This document shows, piece by piece, positions 24,658 through 33,877 of a stretch of 34,657 nt of DNA. The notes under the pieces were generated by a model. That model saw only the letters and a program-made list of their open reading frames with translations, did no database searches and had not been told where the DNA came from. A program made the position numbers and the translations under genes. Position 1 is the first letter of the stretch. Every line of letters begins with the position of its first letter. Location of the stretch: assembly GCA_017527625.1 (NCBI GenBank), contig JAFXPV010000008.1, positions 1 to 34,657 of the forward strand, in the 5' to 3' direction. The stretch comes from Bacteroidales bacterium. GTDB lineage: Bacteria > Bacteroidota > Bacteroidia > Bacteroidales > UBA932.

Positions 24658-24900
24658 GATCTTGCAGCCGCCGCAGGAAGTACAACCCAGATCTGCACAG
24701 GTCGGGTTCTTCTTGCCGTGGTGCTTGCCCCACAAGCGAAGTTCCTCCTCCTTGGCACATACGATGCCACGCTTGCGCAGTTCCTTGTTGCGGGATATCT
24801 CCCCGTCAGGGAACTTGCCGTCCTTGCGGAATATGATGTTGAAGCACATCCCGAAGACGCAAAGGGCGACAACAGCCAAGGAAAGTAGGAAAATCTTCAT
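24652..24900 (-). CDS. Small Cys-rich membrane protein
   Basis: 82 residues. The N-terminal hydrophobic segment (about 3-22, FLLSLAVVALCVFGMC) is a membrane anchor or uncleaved signal. A polar Lys/Arg-rich part follows, and then a C-terminal Cys cluster (PTCADLGCTSCGGCKIL). Four Cys in 12 residues suggests metal or cluster binding, and CxxCxxC is visible. General shape recalls NqrM, the small maturation protein of Na+-NQR, but the match is loose, so no symbol is given. Its ATG directly abuts the nadE stop (TAGATG), making it the last gene of the engB-prs-nadE operon. The stop overlaps that of the convergent lipoprotein gene. Confidence 0.75.
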   Translation of the reverse strand: MKIFLLSLAVVALCVFGMCFNIIFRKDGKFPDGEISRNKELRKRGIVCAKEEELRLWGKHHGKKNPTCADLGCTSCGGCKIL

Positions 24901-25740
24901 CTACAGACATTTAAAATCAGGAAGCAGAGGTTTCCCCGCAACTGTCAGCACCGGGGGCACCTGCATCACCTTGAAAGCAGCACCGTTGCGCAGGCGTACG
25001 ATGCGCTCTACAAGGGCTCTGTCGACTCCGCCGGCCACAACCTCGTCGGGACTCAGGCCGCCGTCGTTGAGCTTGTGCAGCACGGGGTCGAGTTCGTCGT
25101 ACGGAGGCAGGCTGTCGCTGTCTTTCTGGCCGGGTCGAAGCTCGGCGGAAGGAGCCTTATGTATTATCGACGCGGGGATGCGTTCGCAGTCGCGGTTGAT
25201 GTAGTCAGCCATTTCGTAGACCTGCAACTTGTAAAGGTCACCGATGACCATTATGGCTCCGGCAAGGTCGCCGTAGAGGGTTCCATAGCCCACCGACAGC
25301 TCGCTCTTGTTGGAAGTGTTGAGCACGAGGGCCCCGTACCGGTTGGAATAGGCCATCAGGAGGGTGCCCCTGATGCGGGCCTGGATATTTTCGAGGGCCA
25401 CGTGCCACTCTACGTCTGCGAAGTAGCCGCTGAGTTGTTTCAGATACTGGTCGTATATGTCTCTGATAGGGACGATGTCATAGCTCATACCAAGCCTTTC
25501 GGCCAGGTCGACTGAATCCTTCACCGAGTGGTCTGTGGAGAAAGCGGAGGGCATCAGGATGCCGTGGACATTGTCGGCCCCCAGGGCATCGACCGCCAGG
25601 GCTGCCACGAGGGCGGAGTCCATTCCGCCTGACAGGCCCACGACGGCCCTGGTCTGGTGTGCAGACTCGAAATAGGCCCTTATCTTGCCGAGCAGAAGGT
25701 CGTAAGCGGACCCGATCGATATTTCGGGAAAGAACAGCAT
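24901..25740 (-). CDS. nadE: NAD+ synthetase, stand-alone synthetase domain
   Basis: 279 residues. The ATP-pyrophosphatase P-loop GLSGGMDSALVAALAVDALG (SGGMDS at 37-42) is followed by LNTSNKSELSVGYGTLYGDL, both typical of NadE. It amidates nicotinic acid adenine dinucleotide to NAD+ in the cytoplasm. The length fits the NH3-dependent form, but the C-terminal half (KAPSAELRPGQKDSDSLPPY) resembles the synthetase half of glutamine-dependent enzymes whose N-terminal nitrilase domain is missing here. Ammonia or a separate glutaminase must therefore supply nitrogen. It follows prs by one base; PRPP is also a precursor for NAD, a sensible pairing. Confidence 0.93.
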   Translation of the reverse strand: MLFFPEISIGSAYDLLLGKIRAYFESAHQTRAVVGLSGGMDSALVAALAVDALGADNVHGILMPSAFSTDHSVKDSVDLAERLGMSYDIVPIRDIYDQYLKQLSGYFADVEWHVALENIQARIRGTLLMAYSNRYGALVLNTSNKSELSVGYGTLYGDLAGAIMVIGDLYKLQVYEMADYINRDCERIPASIIHKAPSAELRPGQKDSDSLPPYDELDPVLHKLNDGGLSPDEVVAGGVDRALVERIVRLRNGAAFKVMQVPPVLTVAGKPLLPDFKCL

Positions 25741-25741
25741 A

Positions 25742-26698
25742 TCAGTATACGAATGTGTCGCTTATAGGCTTGTTCAGGAATACTTTCTCCATTATTTCCG
25801 CAAAGATGGGCGCTACCGACAGGACGGTGAACTTGGACAGGTCCGTATTCTCATCCTTGCGCAGGGGAAGGGTGTCGGTGACAATGAATTCCTTGATTGC
25901 GGAATTGTTGATGCGTTCGTACGCCGTGCCTGACAGCACGGGGTGGGTTGCGATGGCGCGCACGCTGAGGGCGCCTTTGTCCAGAAGCATATCGGCGCAC
26001 TTGGTGATGGTGCCGGCAGTATCGACCATATCGTCGACGATGACCACGTTGCGGCCTTCTACCTCACCGATAGCTGTCATCGAGCCGACTACGTTGGGCT
26101 TCTCGCGGGATTTGTGGCAGATGATCATAGGCGCACCCAGGATCCGCGCGTAAGCATTTGCGCGTTTCGCACCGCCCATATCGGGGGACGCTATGGAGAG
26201 GTTTTCAAGCTGAAGGCCCCTCAGGTAAGGGAGGAAAATGGAACTAGCGTAGATATGGTCTACCGGAACATCGAAGAAACCCTGGATCTGGTCGGCGTGG
26301 AGGTCGGCTGTCATTACCCTGTCGCATCCTGCGGCGTGCAGCAGGTTGGCCACCATCTTGGCACCGATCGACACCCTCGGGCGGTCCTTGCGGTCCTGTC
26401 TGGCCCATCCGAAATAAGGGATGACGGCAATTACCCTGTATGCCGATGCCCTGCGGGCTGCATCGATCATAAGCAGCAGTTCGAACAAGTTCTCTACCGG
26501 CGGGAATGTCGACTGGACGATGAACACGGTCGCACCTCGGACACTTTCGATATAGGCCGGCTGGAATTCGCCATCCGAGAAAACAACCACTTCTGACTTT
26601 CCAAGCTCCATATTAAGGCTGGCAGCCATTTTTTCAGCGAGGTAGCGAGTGCTCCTGCCGGAAAAGATTTTCATCTGATGATCCTCGTAATGTTCCAT
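25742..26698 (-). CDS. prs: Ribose-phosphate pyrophosphokinase (PRPP synthetase)
   Basis: 318 residues from the ATG at 26698, one base after the engB stop. The ATG at 26674 (MKIFSGRSTRYLAEKMAASL), with GAGG eight bases upstream, is an alternative of 310 residues. Motifs are VVVFSDGEFQPAY, PYFGWARQDRKDRPRVSIGA (catalytic flexible loop), TADLHADQIQGFFDVPVDHI and the PRPP loop VVIVDDMVDTAGT. The enzyme makes PRPP from ribose 5-phosphate and ATP for nucleotide, NAD and amino acid synthesis. It is co-transcribed with engB and nadE. Confidence 0.96.
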   Translation of the reverse strand: MEHYEDHQMKIFSGRSTRYLAEKMAASLNMELGKSEVVVFSDGEFQPAYIESVRGATVFIVQSTFPPVENLFELLLMIDAARRASAYRVIAVIPYFGWARQDRKDRPRVSIGAKMVANLLHAAGCDRVMTADLHADQIQGFFDVPVDHIYASSIFLPYLRGLQLENLSIASPDMGGAKRANAYARILGAPMIICHKSREKPNVVGSMTAIGEVEGRNVVIVDDMVDTAGTITKCADMLLDKGALSVRAIATHPVLSGTAYERINNSAIKEFIVTDTLPLRKDENTDLSKFTVLSVAPIFAEIMEKVFLNKPISDTFVY

Positions 26699-26699
26699 T

Positions 26700-27311
26700 T
26701 CAAATTTTGTTTGTTTTATGATTTGTCAATACTTCGTCGATGTAATCCAGCAGTTCTTCCCTTCCGGTGGCGTCGATTGTTGATGTCGTGAAGACAGGGG
26801 GCAGCGTCTCCCAGTATTCCAGCAGGGCCTGCTTGTTCTTCTCCACCTGGGCCGCCAGCGCGCCGCTGCCGAGCTTGTCGCATTTGGTGAACACGACGGC
26901 GAAAGGGACGCCTTCCTCTCCGAGTTTGAGGAGGAAATCCAGGTCATTGCGGAGAAGGTCGTGACGGCTGTCGAGCAGCACGAAGAGCACCATCATCTCG
27001 GGGCTCGTCAGGACATAGCCGTCAATCATCTTTTCAATTTTCTCCCTGGTCTCCTTCGACACTCTGGCATAGCCGTAACCGGGCAGGTCCACAAGGTACC
27101 AGCTGTCGTTGATGATGAAGTGGTTTATGCTGAGAGTCTTGCCCGGCTTGGCAGAGGTATGCGCAAGACCCTTGCGGCCGGTGAGGAAGTTGATGAGGGA
27201 GGATTTGCCCACGTTGGAGCGGCCTATGAAAGCGAATTCGGGCAAGGATAGCTTGGGCTTGTCAGCGACAGAACTGCAACTAGCTACGAACTTTGCCTCA
27301 GCTATCTTCAT
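26700..27311 (-). CDS. engB: Ribosome biogenesis GTPase EngB/YsxC
   Basis: 203 residues, the usual length. G1 GRSNVGKSSL at 30-39, then the KPGKT segment with G2 Thr, G3 DLPGYGYA and G4 TKCD. The G5 region is TIDATG. It is a GTPase needed for assembly of the large ribosomal subunit. First gene of a four-gene minus-strand operon (engB, prs, nadE, Cys-rich protein) with gaps of zero or one base. It has a perfect -7 element at 27341-27348, divergent from xseA. Confidence 0.96.
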   Translation of the reverse strand: MKIAEAKFVASCSSVADKPKLSLPEFAFIGRSNVGKSSLINFLTGRKGLAHTSAKPGKTLSINHFIINDSWYLVDLPGYGYARVSKETREKIEKMIDGYVLTSPEMMVLFVLLDSRHDLLRNDLDFLLKLGEEGVPFAVVFTKCDKLGSGALAAQVEKNKQALLEYWETLPPVFTTSTIDATGREELLDYIDEVLTNHKTNKI

Positions 27312-27340
27312 GGTGATTTTGACGTGTTTTCAGTCATCGA

Positions 27341-27348
27341 CAAAGATA
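27341..27348 (-). promoter_or_regulatory. Promoter -7 element of the engB operon
   Basis: TATCTTTG on the minus strand, perfect TAnnTTTG. The leader is about 25 nt. It faces the xseA promoter 43 bases away. Confidence 0.7.
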
Positions 27349-27390
27349 GCAGAATCCCCCGAAAGAGTAAAATAAAAGTCAGACTTTTGT

Positions 27391-27398
27391 TAACTTTG
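27391..27398 (+). promoter_or_regulatory. Promoter -7 element of xseA-xseB-glgB
   Basis: TAACTTTG, perfect TAnnTTTG. The leader is about 15 nt before the ATG at 27418. Confidence 0.7.
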
Positions 27399-27417
27399 TA
27401 GAAAGCGCCCCGCGATT

Positions 27418-28737
27418 ATGGACAACAACGGACAAATCAATCTTCTGCTGCTCCAGAAGCTCATCAAAGAGAGTCTGGAAGACAGTTTCGACCGCCAGTT
27501 ATGGGTCCGTGCCGAGATATGGGACATATCCGTCAATGCCAGCGGCCACTGCTATCTCACCCTGGTCGAGAAAGACGAGACCACGACCAACATAGCGGCC
27601 AAGGCGCAGGCCATAATCTGGGCCTCGACCTTCAGGGTGCTCAGGCCCTATTTCGAGACTGCCACCGGAGAGAAACTGCAGGCCGGAATGAAGGTCCTGC
27701 TGCAGATGAGGGTTCAGTATTCCCTGATCTACGGGCTTTCGCTGATAGTGTCCAACATCGACCCGAACTACACCGTCGGCAGCACCGCCCTCGAGAGGCA
27801 GAAGATTCTCGACCGTCTGGAGAAGGAAGGTATGATGGATATGAACCGCACCCTTCCCCTCCCCGACCTGCCGAGGCGCTTCGCAGTCATTTCGGCCGAG
27901 ACCGCGGCAGGCTACGGCGACTTTATGCGCCACCTGCACGACAACGGCTTCGGCTACAAATTCCACACTGAGCTGTTCCCGGCCCCGATGCAGGGCGCGG
28001 AGGCTCCGGCCGGCATCATCGCCGCCCTGGACCGTATCGCCGCCCGCAGCGCAGACTTCGACGCAGTACTCATCATCAGGGGAGGCGGCAGCAACTTCGA
28101 CCTGGCCTGCTTCGACGACTACGACCTGGCCGTCAACATAGCGCAGTATCCGCTTCCCGTGCTGACTGCGATTGGCCACGAAAGGGACTGCCACGTGGCC
28201 GACCTCATCGCCCACAGCTACCTCAAGACCCCCACTGCCCTGGCCGACTATTTCGTGGACATCTTCGCCGCAGAAGAACAGCTCGTGGACTCGCTTGCCA
28301 CAAGGATGCTTATGGCCCTGAAAGGCAAGAGGGCAGACGCGACGGCCGCCGTGGACAGACTCCTGGCGAGGGCTTCGGGCAGCGTGCTGCTCCGCATCCA
28401 GCGTGAGAGGCGCGCAGTGGAGATGCTGCTGTCAAGGGCTGCCGCAGGCATCCTTTCCGAACTGCACGTTGCCGGGAGCCGCATAGATATGCTGCTGGTC
28501 AGGGCGGCCAATTCCGCCGCCGGAAGGCTGCAGGCCGAGAACCACAAGATCCAGATGCTCGAGCTGCGGTTGTCTGCCCTCAATCCTATGAGCATCCTCG
28601 AGAAGGGTTTCGCCATACCCCTGAAAAAAGGGCAGAAAGTGACTACGGCCTCAGGTCTGGAAGCAGGAGACGGCATCACTGTGATTCTGAAGGACGGAAG
28701 GGCTGATTGTGAAGTTAAAAATGTAAAATTGCAATAA
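27418..28737 (+). CDS. xseA: Exodeoxyribonuclease VII large subunit
   Basis: 439 residues. The N-terminal OB fold (about 1-105, LWVRAEIWDISVNASGHCYL) is followed by the catalytic domain (LPLPDLPRRFAVISAETAAG; IIRGGGSNFDLACFDDYDLA; AIGHERDCHVADLIAH). A long Arg/Ala-rich coiled-coil region and a C-terminal SILEKGFAIPL segment complete the protein. With XseB it forms exonuclease VII, which degrades single-stranded DNA from both ends without metal requirement. The stop precedes xseB by two bases. Confidence 0.96.
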   Translation: MDNNGQINLLLLQKLIKESLEDSFDRQLWVRAEIWDISVNASGHCYLTLVEKDETTTNIAAKAQAIIWASTFRVLRPYFETATGEKLQAGMKVLLQMRVQYSLIYGLSLIVSNIDPNYTVGSTALERQKILDRLEKEGMMDMNRTLPLPDLPRRFAVISAETAAGYGDFMRHLHDNGFGYKFHTELFPAPMQGAEAPAGIIAALDRIAARSADFDAVLIIRGGGSNFDLACFDDYDLAVNIAQYPLPVLTAIGHERDCHVADLIAHSYLKTPTALADYFVDIFAAEEQLVDSLATRMLMALKGKRADATAAVDRLLARASGSVLLRIQRERRAVEMLLSRAAAGILSELHVAGSRIDMLLVRAANSAAGRLQAENHKIQMLELRLSALNPMSILEKGFAIPLKKGQKVTTASGLEAGDGITVILKDGRADCEVKNVKLQ

Positions 28738-28739
28738 CG

Positions 28740-28937
28740 ATGGAAGAGAAATTAACGTATAAGCAGGCGTTGGAAGAATTGCAGAAGCTCGTGGAGAGCA
28801 TCGAAGACCCCAAACGCGACCTGACGACCCTGACCGACGACGTCAAGAAGGCCAGCGAACTTGCAAAATATTGCAAGGACTGCCTCAAGAAGAGTGAAGA
28901 CGACATAAACAAAATCATAAATGGGCAGGAAGATTAA
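28740..28937 (+). CDS. xseB: Exodeoxyribonuclease VII small subunit
   Basis: 65 residues, mostly two helices (LTYKQALEELQKLVESIEDP and TLTDDVKKASELAKYCKDCL), the normal size and pattern for XseB. Several copies wrap the coiled coil of XseA. The position directly after xseA confirms it. The 3' end overlaps the start of glgB by 17 bases in another frame, linking glgB translation to this gene. Confidence 0.94.
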   Translation: MEEKLTYKQALEELQKLVESIEDPKRDLTTLTDDVKKASELAKYCKDCLKKSEDDINKIINGQED

Positions 28938-30912
28938 AAAAATTTACGAGACGGACCCCTGGCTGGAGCCGTTCAAGGGCGCCATCGACGCCAGACACGA
29001 CAGAATCATAGCAGCAAGGGACGCCATCCGCGGCGACCACGGCAAGCTGTACGACGCTGTCAACAACCACCTCTATTATGGTCTCCACAAGGAGGGTGCT
29101 TTCTGGGCCTTCCGCGAGTGGGCTCCGAACGCGAACCGCATCTATGTCACCGGTGATTTCAACAACTGGCGCAAGAGTCCGGATTTTGAGATGAAACCGG
29201 TCGGAGGCGGCAACTGGGAACTGCTCGTCCCCGAAGACGTAATCCATCACGGCGACAAGTTCAAATGGTTCGTGGAGTGGCCGTCAGGCGGCGGCGAAAG
29301 GCTTCCAGCATACGCATACAGGTGCATCCAGGACCCCGAAACCAAAATCTTCACTGCCGAAGTATGGGACCCTGCCAAGCCTTACCGCTGGAAACACCGC
29401 AAACACGTCACGGTGGAAAACCCGCTGATCTACGAAGTCCATATCGGAATGAGTTCGGAAGAGGAAAAAGTAGCCTCGTTCGAGGAATTCCGCCTCAACG
29501 TACTTCCGCACGTCATCGAGCTGGGGTACAACACCATCCAGATTATGGCGCTGCAGGAGCACCCCTACTACGGTTCCTTCGGCTACCAGGTTTCCAACTT
29601 TTTCGCCCTCAGCAGCCGCTTCGGCACTCCCGAGGATTTCAAGAGGCTGGTGGACGAAGCGCACAAGAACAACATCGCTGTCATTATGGACCTGGTGCAC
29701 TCCCACGCCGTAAAGAACGAAGTGGAGGGCCTCAGCCGGCTGGACGGCTCATACACCACATATTTCCACGACGGGCCGAGGGGCGAGCACCCGGCCTGGA
29801 ACAGCCGCTGCTTCGACTACGGCAAGAGCGAGACCCGCTACTTCCTGCTGTCCAACTGCAAATTCTGGATGGAAGAATACCGCCTCGACGGATTCCGTTT
29901 CGACGGCGTCACCAGTATGCTCTACCACGACCACGGCCTCGGCCGGGATTTCAGCGGCTACGGCAGCTATTTCGACGGCGGTGTGGATGAAGATGCAGTG
30001 ACCTATCTGGCTCTGGCTAACATCATCACCAGGGAAGTGTTCCGCAGCGCGATCACCATCGCCGAGGATATGTCCGGTATGGCCGGACTGGCCGCTCCGC
30101 TGGAGTGCGGCGGCGTAGGCTTCGGCTACCGTATGAGTATGGGCGTGCCCGATATGTGGATCAAATGGATCAAGGAGCGCAGCGACTGGGACTGGAGTAT
30201 GGGAGGCCTATGGTATGAGCTGACCAACAAACGCGCGGACGAGAAGACCATCAGCTACGCAGAATGCCACGACCAGGCCCTCGTGGGCGACAAGACCATC
30301 ATCTTCCGTCTCATCGACAAGGAGATGTATTTCTCGATGGACAAGCAGTCGCAGAACATACTGATCGACCGTGGCATAGCCCTCCACAAGATGATCAGGC
30401 TCGTGACGCTGGCTACCGCCGGCAACGGCTATCTCACCTTTATGGGCAACGAGTACGGGCAGCCCGAATGGATTGATTTCCCGAGGGAAGGCAACGGCTG
30501 GTCATACAAACACGCCCGCAGGCAGTGGAGCCTCATCAAGGACGACAACCTGCGCTTCAAGGGTCTCAACGACTTCGACTCTAAGATTATACACCTCTTC
30601 GCAAGCGAGAAACTCCTGTCCAAGCCGCATTATTGCTACCTGGCGCACGAAGATGACAAAATCCTCTGCTTCACGCGCGGCGAATGCTATTTCGCATTCA
30701 ACTTCAACCCGGAAAAGTCATTCACTGACTACCGTGTGGAAGCGCCGGAAGGTACCTGGGATGTGCTCTTCAGCAGCGACCGCGAGGAATTCGGAGGATT
30801 CGGGAGGATTGACGAGAGCGTCAGCCACGTCACAACCCCCAGCGACGGTAAGCACTACCTGCGGCTGTATCTGCCGTCACGTACCGTTACCGTGCTGAAG
30901 CTGCGACAATAA
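28921..30912 (+). CDS. glgB: 1,4-alpha-glucan branching enzyme (GH13)
   Basis: 663 residues. An N-terminal CBM48-like domain (about 50-150, FREWAPNANRIYVTGDFNNW) is followed by a GH13 barrel with VHSHAVKNEV, the nucleophile D328 in DGFRFDGVTSM, acid/base E382 in AEDMSGM, and ECHDQALVGD. A C-terminal beta domain follows. EVHIGMSSEEEKVASFEEF and the short N-terminus (YETDPWLEPFKGAI) make it the eukaryote-like branching enzyme type. It introduces alpha-1,6 branches into cytoplasmic glycogen. It is apart from the main glycogen operon and coupled to xseAB. It converges with mscL, with three bases between the stops. Confidence 0.96.
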   Translation: MGRKIKKIYETDPWLEPFKGAIDARHDRIIAARDAIRGDHGKLYDAVNNHLYYGLHKEGAFWAFREWAPNANRIYVTGDFNNWRKSPDFEMKPVGGGNWELLVPEDVIHHGDKFKWFVEWPSGGGERLPAYAYRCIQDPETKIFTAEVWDPAKPYRWKHRKHVTVENPLIYEVHIGMSSEEEKVASFEEFRLNVLPHVIELGYNTIQIMALQEHPYYGSFGYQVSNFFALSSRFGTPEDFKRLVDEAHKNNIAVIMDLVHSHAVKNEVEGLSRLDGSYTTYFHDGPRGEHPAWNSRCFDYGKSETRYFLLSNCKFWMEEYRLDGFRFDGVTSMLYHDHGLGRDFSGYGSYFDGGVDEDAVTYLALANIITREVFRSAITIAEDMSGMAGLAAPLECGGVGFGYRMSMGVPDMWIKWIKERSDWDWSMGGLWYELTNKRADEKTISYAECHDQALVGDKTIIFRLIDKEMYFSMDKQSQNILIDRGIALHKMIRLVTLATAGNGYLTFMGNEYGQPEWIDFPREGNGWSYKHARRQWSLIKDDNLRFKGLNDFDSKIIHLFASEKLLSKPHYCYLAHEDDKILCFTRGECYFAFNFNPEKSFTDYRVEAPEGTWDVLFSSDREEFGGFGRIDESVSHVTTPSDGKHYLRLYLPSRTVTVLKLRQ

Positions 30913-30915
30913 GGA

Positions 30916-31332
30916 TTACTTCTTGAGAGAATCGCGGATTTCGCGAAGAAGAAGGATGTCTTCGGGAGTGGGAGCCGGCTCTGCAGGCTTCTGCTCTTCT
31001 TTTTCTTTCTTGGCAGTGAGCTTGTTGATGCCCTTGATGACCATAAAGATCACCCAAGCGAGGATGATGAAGTCAAGCACTACCTGGATGAAGTTGCCGT
31101 AAGTGATGGCCACTTCAGCCTTGCCTGCTGCTTCATTGGCTGCCGAGAGGACAATCTTCCACTGTGTGAAATCCACTCCGCCGACGAGAAGACCGATGAG
31201 CGGCATAAAGATGTCTGACACGAGAGATGTCACGATCTTGCCGAATGCACCGCCGATGATAACGCCGACAGCCATATCGACAACGTTGCCCTTCATAGCG
31301 AAGGTCTTGAATTCCTGAAGAAGTTTTTTCAT
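30916..31332 (-). CDS. mscL: Large-conductance mechanosensitive channel
   Basis: 138 residues. The N-terminal amphipathic helix and first membrane segment ([20 protein letters not shown]) have the Gly-rich pore constriction. A periplasmic loop (about 50-75), a second membrane segment ([20 protein letters not shown]) and a Lys/Glu/Pro-rich cytoplasmic helix follow. It forms a homopentameric emergency valve for hypoosmotic shock. It is the last gene after dnaX and lptB, four bases from lptB. Confidence 0.96.
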   Translation of the reverse strand: MKKLLQEFKTFAMKGNVVDMAVGVIIGGAFGKIVTSLVSDIFMPLIGLLVGGVDFTQWKIVLSAANEAAGKAEVAITYGNFIQVVLDFIILAWVIFMVIKGINKLTAKKEKEEQKPAEPAPTPEDILLLREIRDSLKK

Positions 31333-31336
31333 AGTA

Positions 31337-32098
31337 TCAATTGTTTTGAGTGTTTGGACGTTTGTGTAGCACCGCCTTGCGCAGTTCGAAGTTCTGGCCT
31401 AGATACTTGCGGCGCACTTCAGGGTTGGCTGCAAGCTGTTCCGGAGTTCCGCTCTCGAGGATGGAGCCGTCGTAGAGCAGGTATGCCCTGTCGGTGATGG
31501 CCAGGGTCTCGTGGACGTTGTGGTCGGTGATTATGATGCCGATGTTCTTTGTCTTGAGGCGGGCGATGATGTGCTGGATATCCTCCACCGCGATGGGGTC
31601 CACACCGGCGAAAGGCTCGTCCAGCAGGATGAATTTCGGGTCGATGGCAAGGCAGCGGGCGATCTCGCAGCGGCGGCGTTCACCTCCGGAGAGCTGGATG
31701 CCCAGACTCTTGCGGACTTTCTGCAGTCCGAACTCGTCGAGCAACTCCTCCAGCCTCTGCTTGCGCTGCTCCTTGGTCATATCGCCAAACTCCATCACCG
31801 ACATAATATTGTTCTCGACGCTCATCTTCCTGAACACGGAAGCCTCCTGAGCCAGATAGCCGAGGCCCTTCTGGGCACGCATATACATCGGCAGGGTCGT
31901 TATCTCCTCCTCATCGAGGAAGATGCGGCCTTCGTTAGGCTTGATAAGACCCGATATCATATAGAAACTGGTGGTCTTGCCGGCGCCGTTAGGTCCGAGC
32001 AGTCCCACTATCTCGCCTTGTTCGACCTCAATCGAAACTCCCTTCACTACGGTCCTGATGCCGTATTTCTTGACAAGGTTTGTACAGAATAGCTTCAT
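31337..32098 (-). CDS. lptB: Lipopolysaccharide export ATP-binding protein
   Basis: 253 residues. A single ABC domain has Walker A GPNGAGKT (35-42), signature [15 protein letters not shown], Walker [14 protein letters not shown] and switch His in [10 protein letters not shown]. The [15 protein letters not shown] segment and FAGVDP loop are typical of LptB, which powers extraction of LPS by LptFG from the inner membrane. It is slightly longer than the E. coli protein (241). It follows dnaX by ten bases; lptF, lptG and lptC are not in the window. Confidence 0.93.
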   Translation of the reverse strand: MKLFCTNLVKKYGIRTVVKGVSIEVEQGEIVGLLGPNGAGKTTSFYMISGLIKPNEGRIFLDEEEITTLPMYMRAQKGLGYLAQEASVFRKMSVENNIMSVMEFGDMTKEQRKQRLEELLDEFGLQKVRKSLGIQLSGGERRRCEIARCLAIDPKFILLDEPFAGVDPIAVEDIQHIIARLKTKNIGIIITDHNVHETLAITDRAYLLYDGSILESGTPEQLAANPEVRRKYLGQNFELRKAVLHKRPNTQNN

Positions 32099-32108
32099 TG
32101 GTGATCCG

Positions 32109-33836
32109 TTATTTTATTTCCAGGTCCAGGCCTGTCTCCAAGTGGACCATATCGCTGTTCTTGGCGCGCATAGCCTCTGCTATCTCACGGGTGGTGTAGG
32201 GCTTGCGGGTCTCGTCGCCGGCGCCGTCTTCGTGGACTTCGACCTTCAGCGAGAGATCTTTGTTTTCAAGCGCCTTCTGCAGGTCGGCCTGCAGCTGGAC
32301 CATCAGGTTCTTCTCGATCCATTCCTTCTGGGCGGAGTTCAGCACGAACTGGGTGACGGTGTTGCTGTCCTTGTCGTAGACGGGACTGAACTTGGTCAGG
32401 CCTGAGCGCACGCGCGGATTGGAGACGTTGTCGGTCACCTTGGTCCAGGCGCCGGCAAGAACCTCGGGAGTGATTTCCGGGCTGGCCTTCACGGCAGTTT
32501 CCACCGCCGCCGCTGCAACGGCTTCGGCAGGAGCCTTGGCTGTCTGCATCGCCTTCTTCAGAAGGTTGGAGATGGAGTCTTCTGCTGCTGCCGGCTTTGC
32601 TGGCTCAGCTGCCGCCGGAGCGGGAGCTGCCTGGGCAGGAGCTGGAGTTGTCGGAGCGGGTGCTGCCGCCGCCGGAACCGCAGCCGGCGTCGAAGCAGGC
32701 GTCGCAGCCGGCGTTGCGCCTTGCAGATCGCCGGCGGGGAGTTCTCCCCTCAGCGCGCAGAGCTTCATCAGCGCGAACTCGATGAGCAGGCGTCCGTTGC
32801 CGCTGGCCTTGTAGGCCGCCTCGCAGGATGTGGTGATGCCCAAGGCTTCGTATAGGAACTTGATGCTGCACTTGCGGCTGTACTCGTCATATCTGGCCAC
32901 AATGGTCGGGGCGAGCTCCGCCAGCACACGGGAGGCGCTGTTGCAGCACACTATCATATCTCTGAAATGGGTGCTCAGACCCGAGATGAAATGCAGGGAA
33001 TTGAAACCCTTCGAGAGTATCTCATCGAAGAGCACCAGGCACGACGGATAGTCTCCGGCAAGGAAGAAATCGGTGAGCCTGAAATAATAGTCGTAATCAA
33101 GGACGTTCAGGTTCCTGATCACCATATCGTATGTTATGTCGGTGCCGCAGAACGCCACCGTCTGGTCGAAGAGGGTCAGGGCGTCGCGCATCGCTCCGTC
33201 AGCCTTCTGGGCGATGATGTGCAGCGCGTCGTCGCTGATGGTGATATTCTCGGCGGCAGCGATGTCCTTCATATTGCGCACCATATCGGCCACGGAAATG
33301 CGGTTGAAATCGTAGGTCTGGCAGCGCGACAGGATGGTCGGCAGGATCTTGTGCTTCTCGGTGGTGGCGAGGATGAAGATGGCGTGTGCCGGCGGCTCCT
33401 CAAGGGTCTTGAGGAAAGCGTTGAAGGCGGCCTGGCTGAGCATATGGACCTCGTCGATGATGTAGACGCTGTAGCGGCCGATCTGGGGCGGGATGCGCAC
33501 CTGCTCGGTGAGGTTGCGGATGTCGTCGACAGAGTTGTTGCTGGCGGCATCCAGCTCGTGGATGCAGTACGAGCGGCCTTCTGCGAACGAACGGCAGGAC
33601 TCGCACTCGCCGCAGGGCTCCATATCCGGACCGGGGTTCAGACAGTTGATGGTCTTGGCGAAAATGCGGGCCGTACTGGTCTTCCCCACTCCGCGGGGAC
33701 CGCAGAAAAGGTATGAGTGGGCAAGCTGTCCCGTCAAGATGGAATTCTTGAGAGTGCGGGCTATATTGTCTTGTCCTATAAGGCCTGTGAAGCTTGAAGG
33801 CCGGTATTTTCTTGCTGATACAATGAACTGCGCCAT
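32109..33836 (-). CDS. dnaX: DNA polymerase III subunit gamma/tau
   Basis: 575 residues. The AAA+ clamp-loader domain has Walker A GPRGVGKT (46-53), the zinc Cys set C65, C75, C78, C81, DEVH at 128-131 and the sensor/SRC motif [10 protein letters not shown]. The collar domain is followed by a Pro/Ala-rich linker (about 370-415), an unstructured hinge, and a C-terminal domain with conserved KEWIEKNLM. It loads the sliding clamp and organises the replisome. I saw no A-rich slippery heptamer of the E. coli type, so only the long form is evident. The start is the ATG at 33836, directly at its promoter. Head of the dnaX-lptB-mscL unit. Confidence 0.95.
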   Translation of the reverse strand: MAQFIVSARKYRPSSFTGLIGQDNIARTLKNSILTGQLAHSYLFCGPRGVGKTSTARIFAKTINCLNPGPDMEPCGECESCRSFAEGRSYCIHELDAASNNSVDDIRNLTEQVRIPPQIGRYSVYIIDEVHMLSQAAFNAFLKTLEEPPAHAIFILATTEKHKILPTILSRCQTYDFNRISVADMVRNMKDIAAAENITISDDALHIIAQKADGAMRDALTLFDQTVAFCGTDITYDMVIRNLNVLDYDYYFRLTDFFLAGDYPSCLVLFDEILSKGFNSLHFISGLSTHFRDMIVCCNSASRVLAELAPTIVARYDEYSRKCSIKFLYEALGITTSCEAAYKASGNGRLLIEFALMKLCALRGELPAGDLQGATPAATPASTPAAVPAAAAPAPTTPAPAQAAPAPAAAEPAKPAAAEDSISNLLKKAMQTAKAPAEAVAAAAVETAVKASPEITPEVLAGAWTKVTDNVSNPRVRSGLTKFSPVYDKDSNTVTQFVLNSAQKEWIEKNLMVQLQADLQKALENKDLSLKVEVHEDGAGDETRKPYTTREIAEAMRAKNSDMVHLETGLDLEIK

Positions 33837-33841
33837 AATGA

Positions 33842-33849
33842 CAAATATA
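33842..33849 (-). promoter_or_regulatory. Promoter -7 element of dnaX, leaderless
   Basis: TATATTTG on the minus strand, perfect TAnnTTTG; its G is six bases from the ATG at 33836, so the transcript should begin at or next to the start codon. Confidence 0.6.
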
Positions 33850-33862
33850 ATGACTTTTTGTC

Positions 33863-33870
33863 TATTTTTG
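33863..33870 (+). promoter_or_regulatory. Promoter -7 element of the M16 peptidase gene, nearly leaderless
   Basis: TATTTTTG, perfect TAnnTTTG, seven bases before the ATG at 33878. It is back to back with the dnaX promoter in a 41-base gap. Confidence 0.55.
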
Positions 33871-33877
33871 CGCCGTT

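Noticed and set aside
24652..24900. Naming the Cys-rich small protein nqrM
   Set aside because: Only the general form (one membrane span plus Cys) agrees; the Cys pattern and basic middle part do not match well and no nqr gene is in the window.
30916..30960. Hairpin TCGCG/CGCGA at the 3' end of mscL as a shared terminator with glgB
   Set aside because: Stem is short, inside mscL coding sequence, and has no T-tract on either side.
32109..33836. Programmed frameshift in dnaX giving a short gamma form
   Set aside because: I saw no A-AAA-AAG-type heptamer in the frame; the Pro/Ala linker is GC-rich. Only tau is supported.
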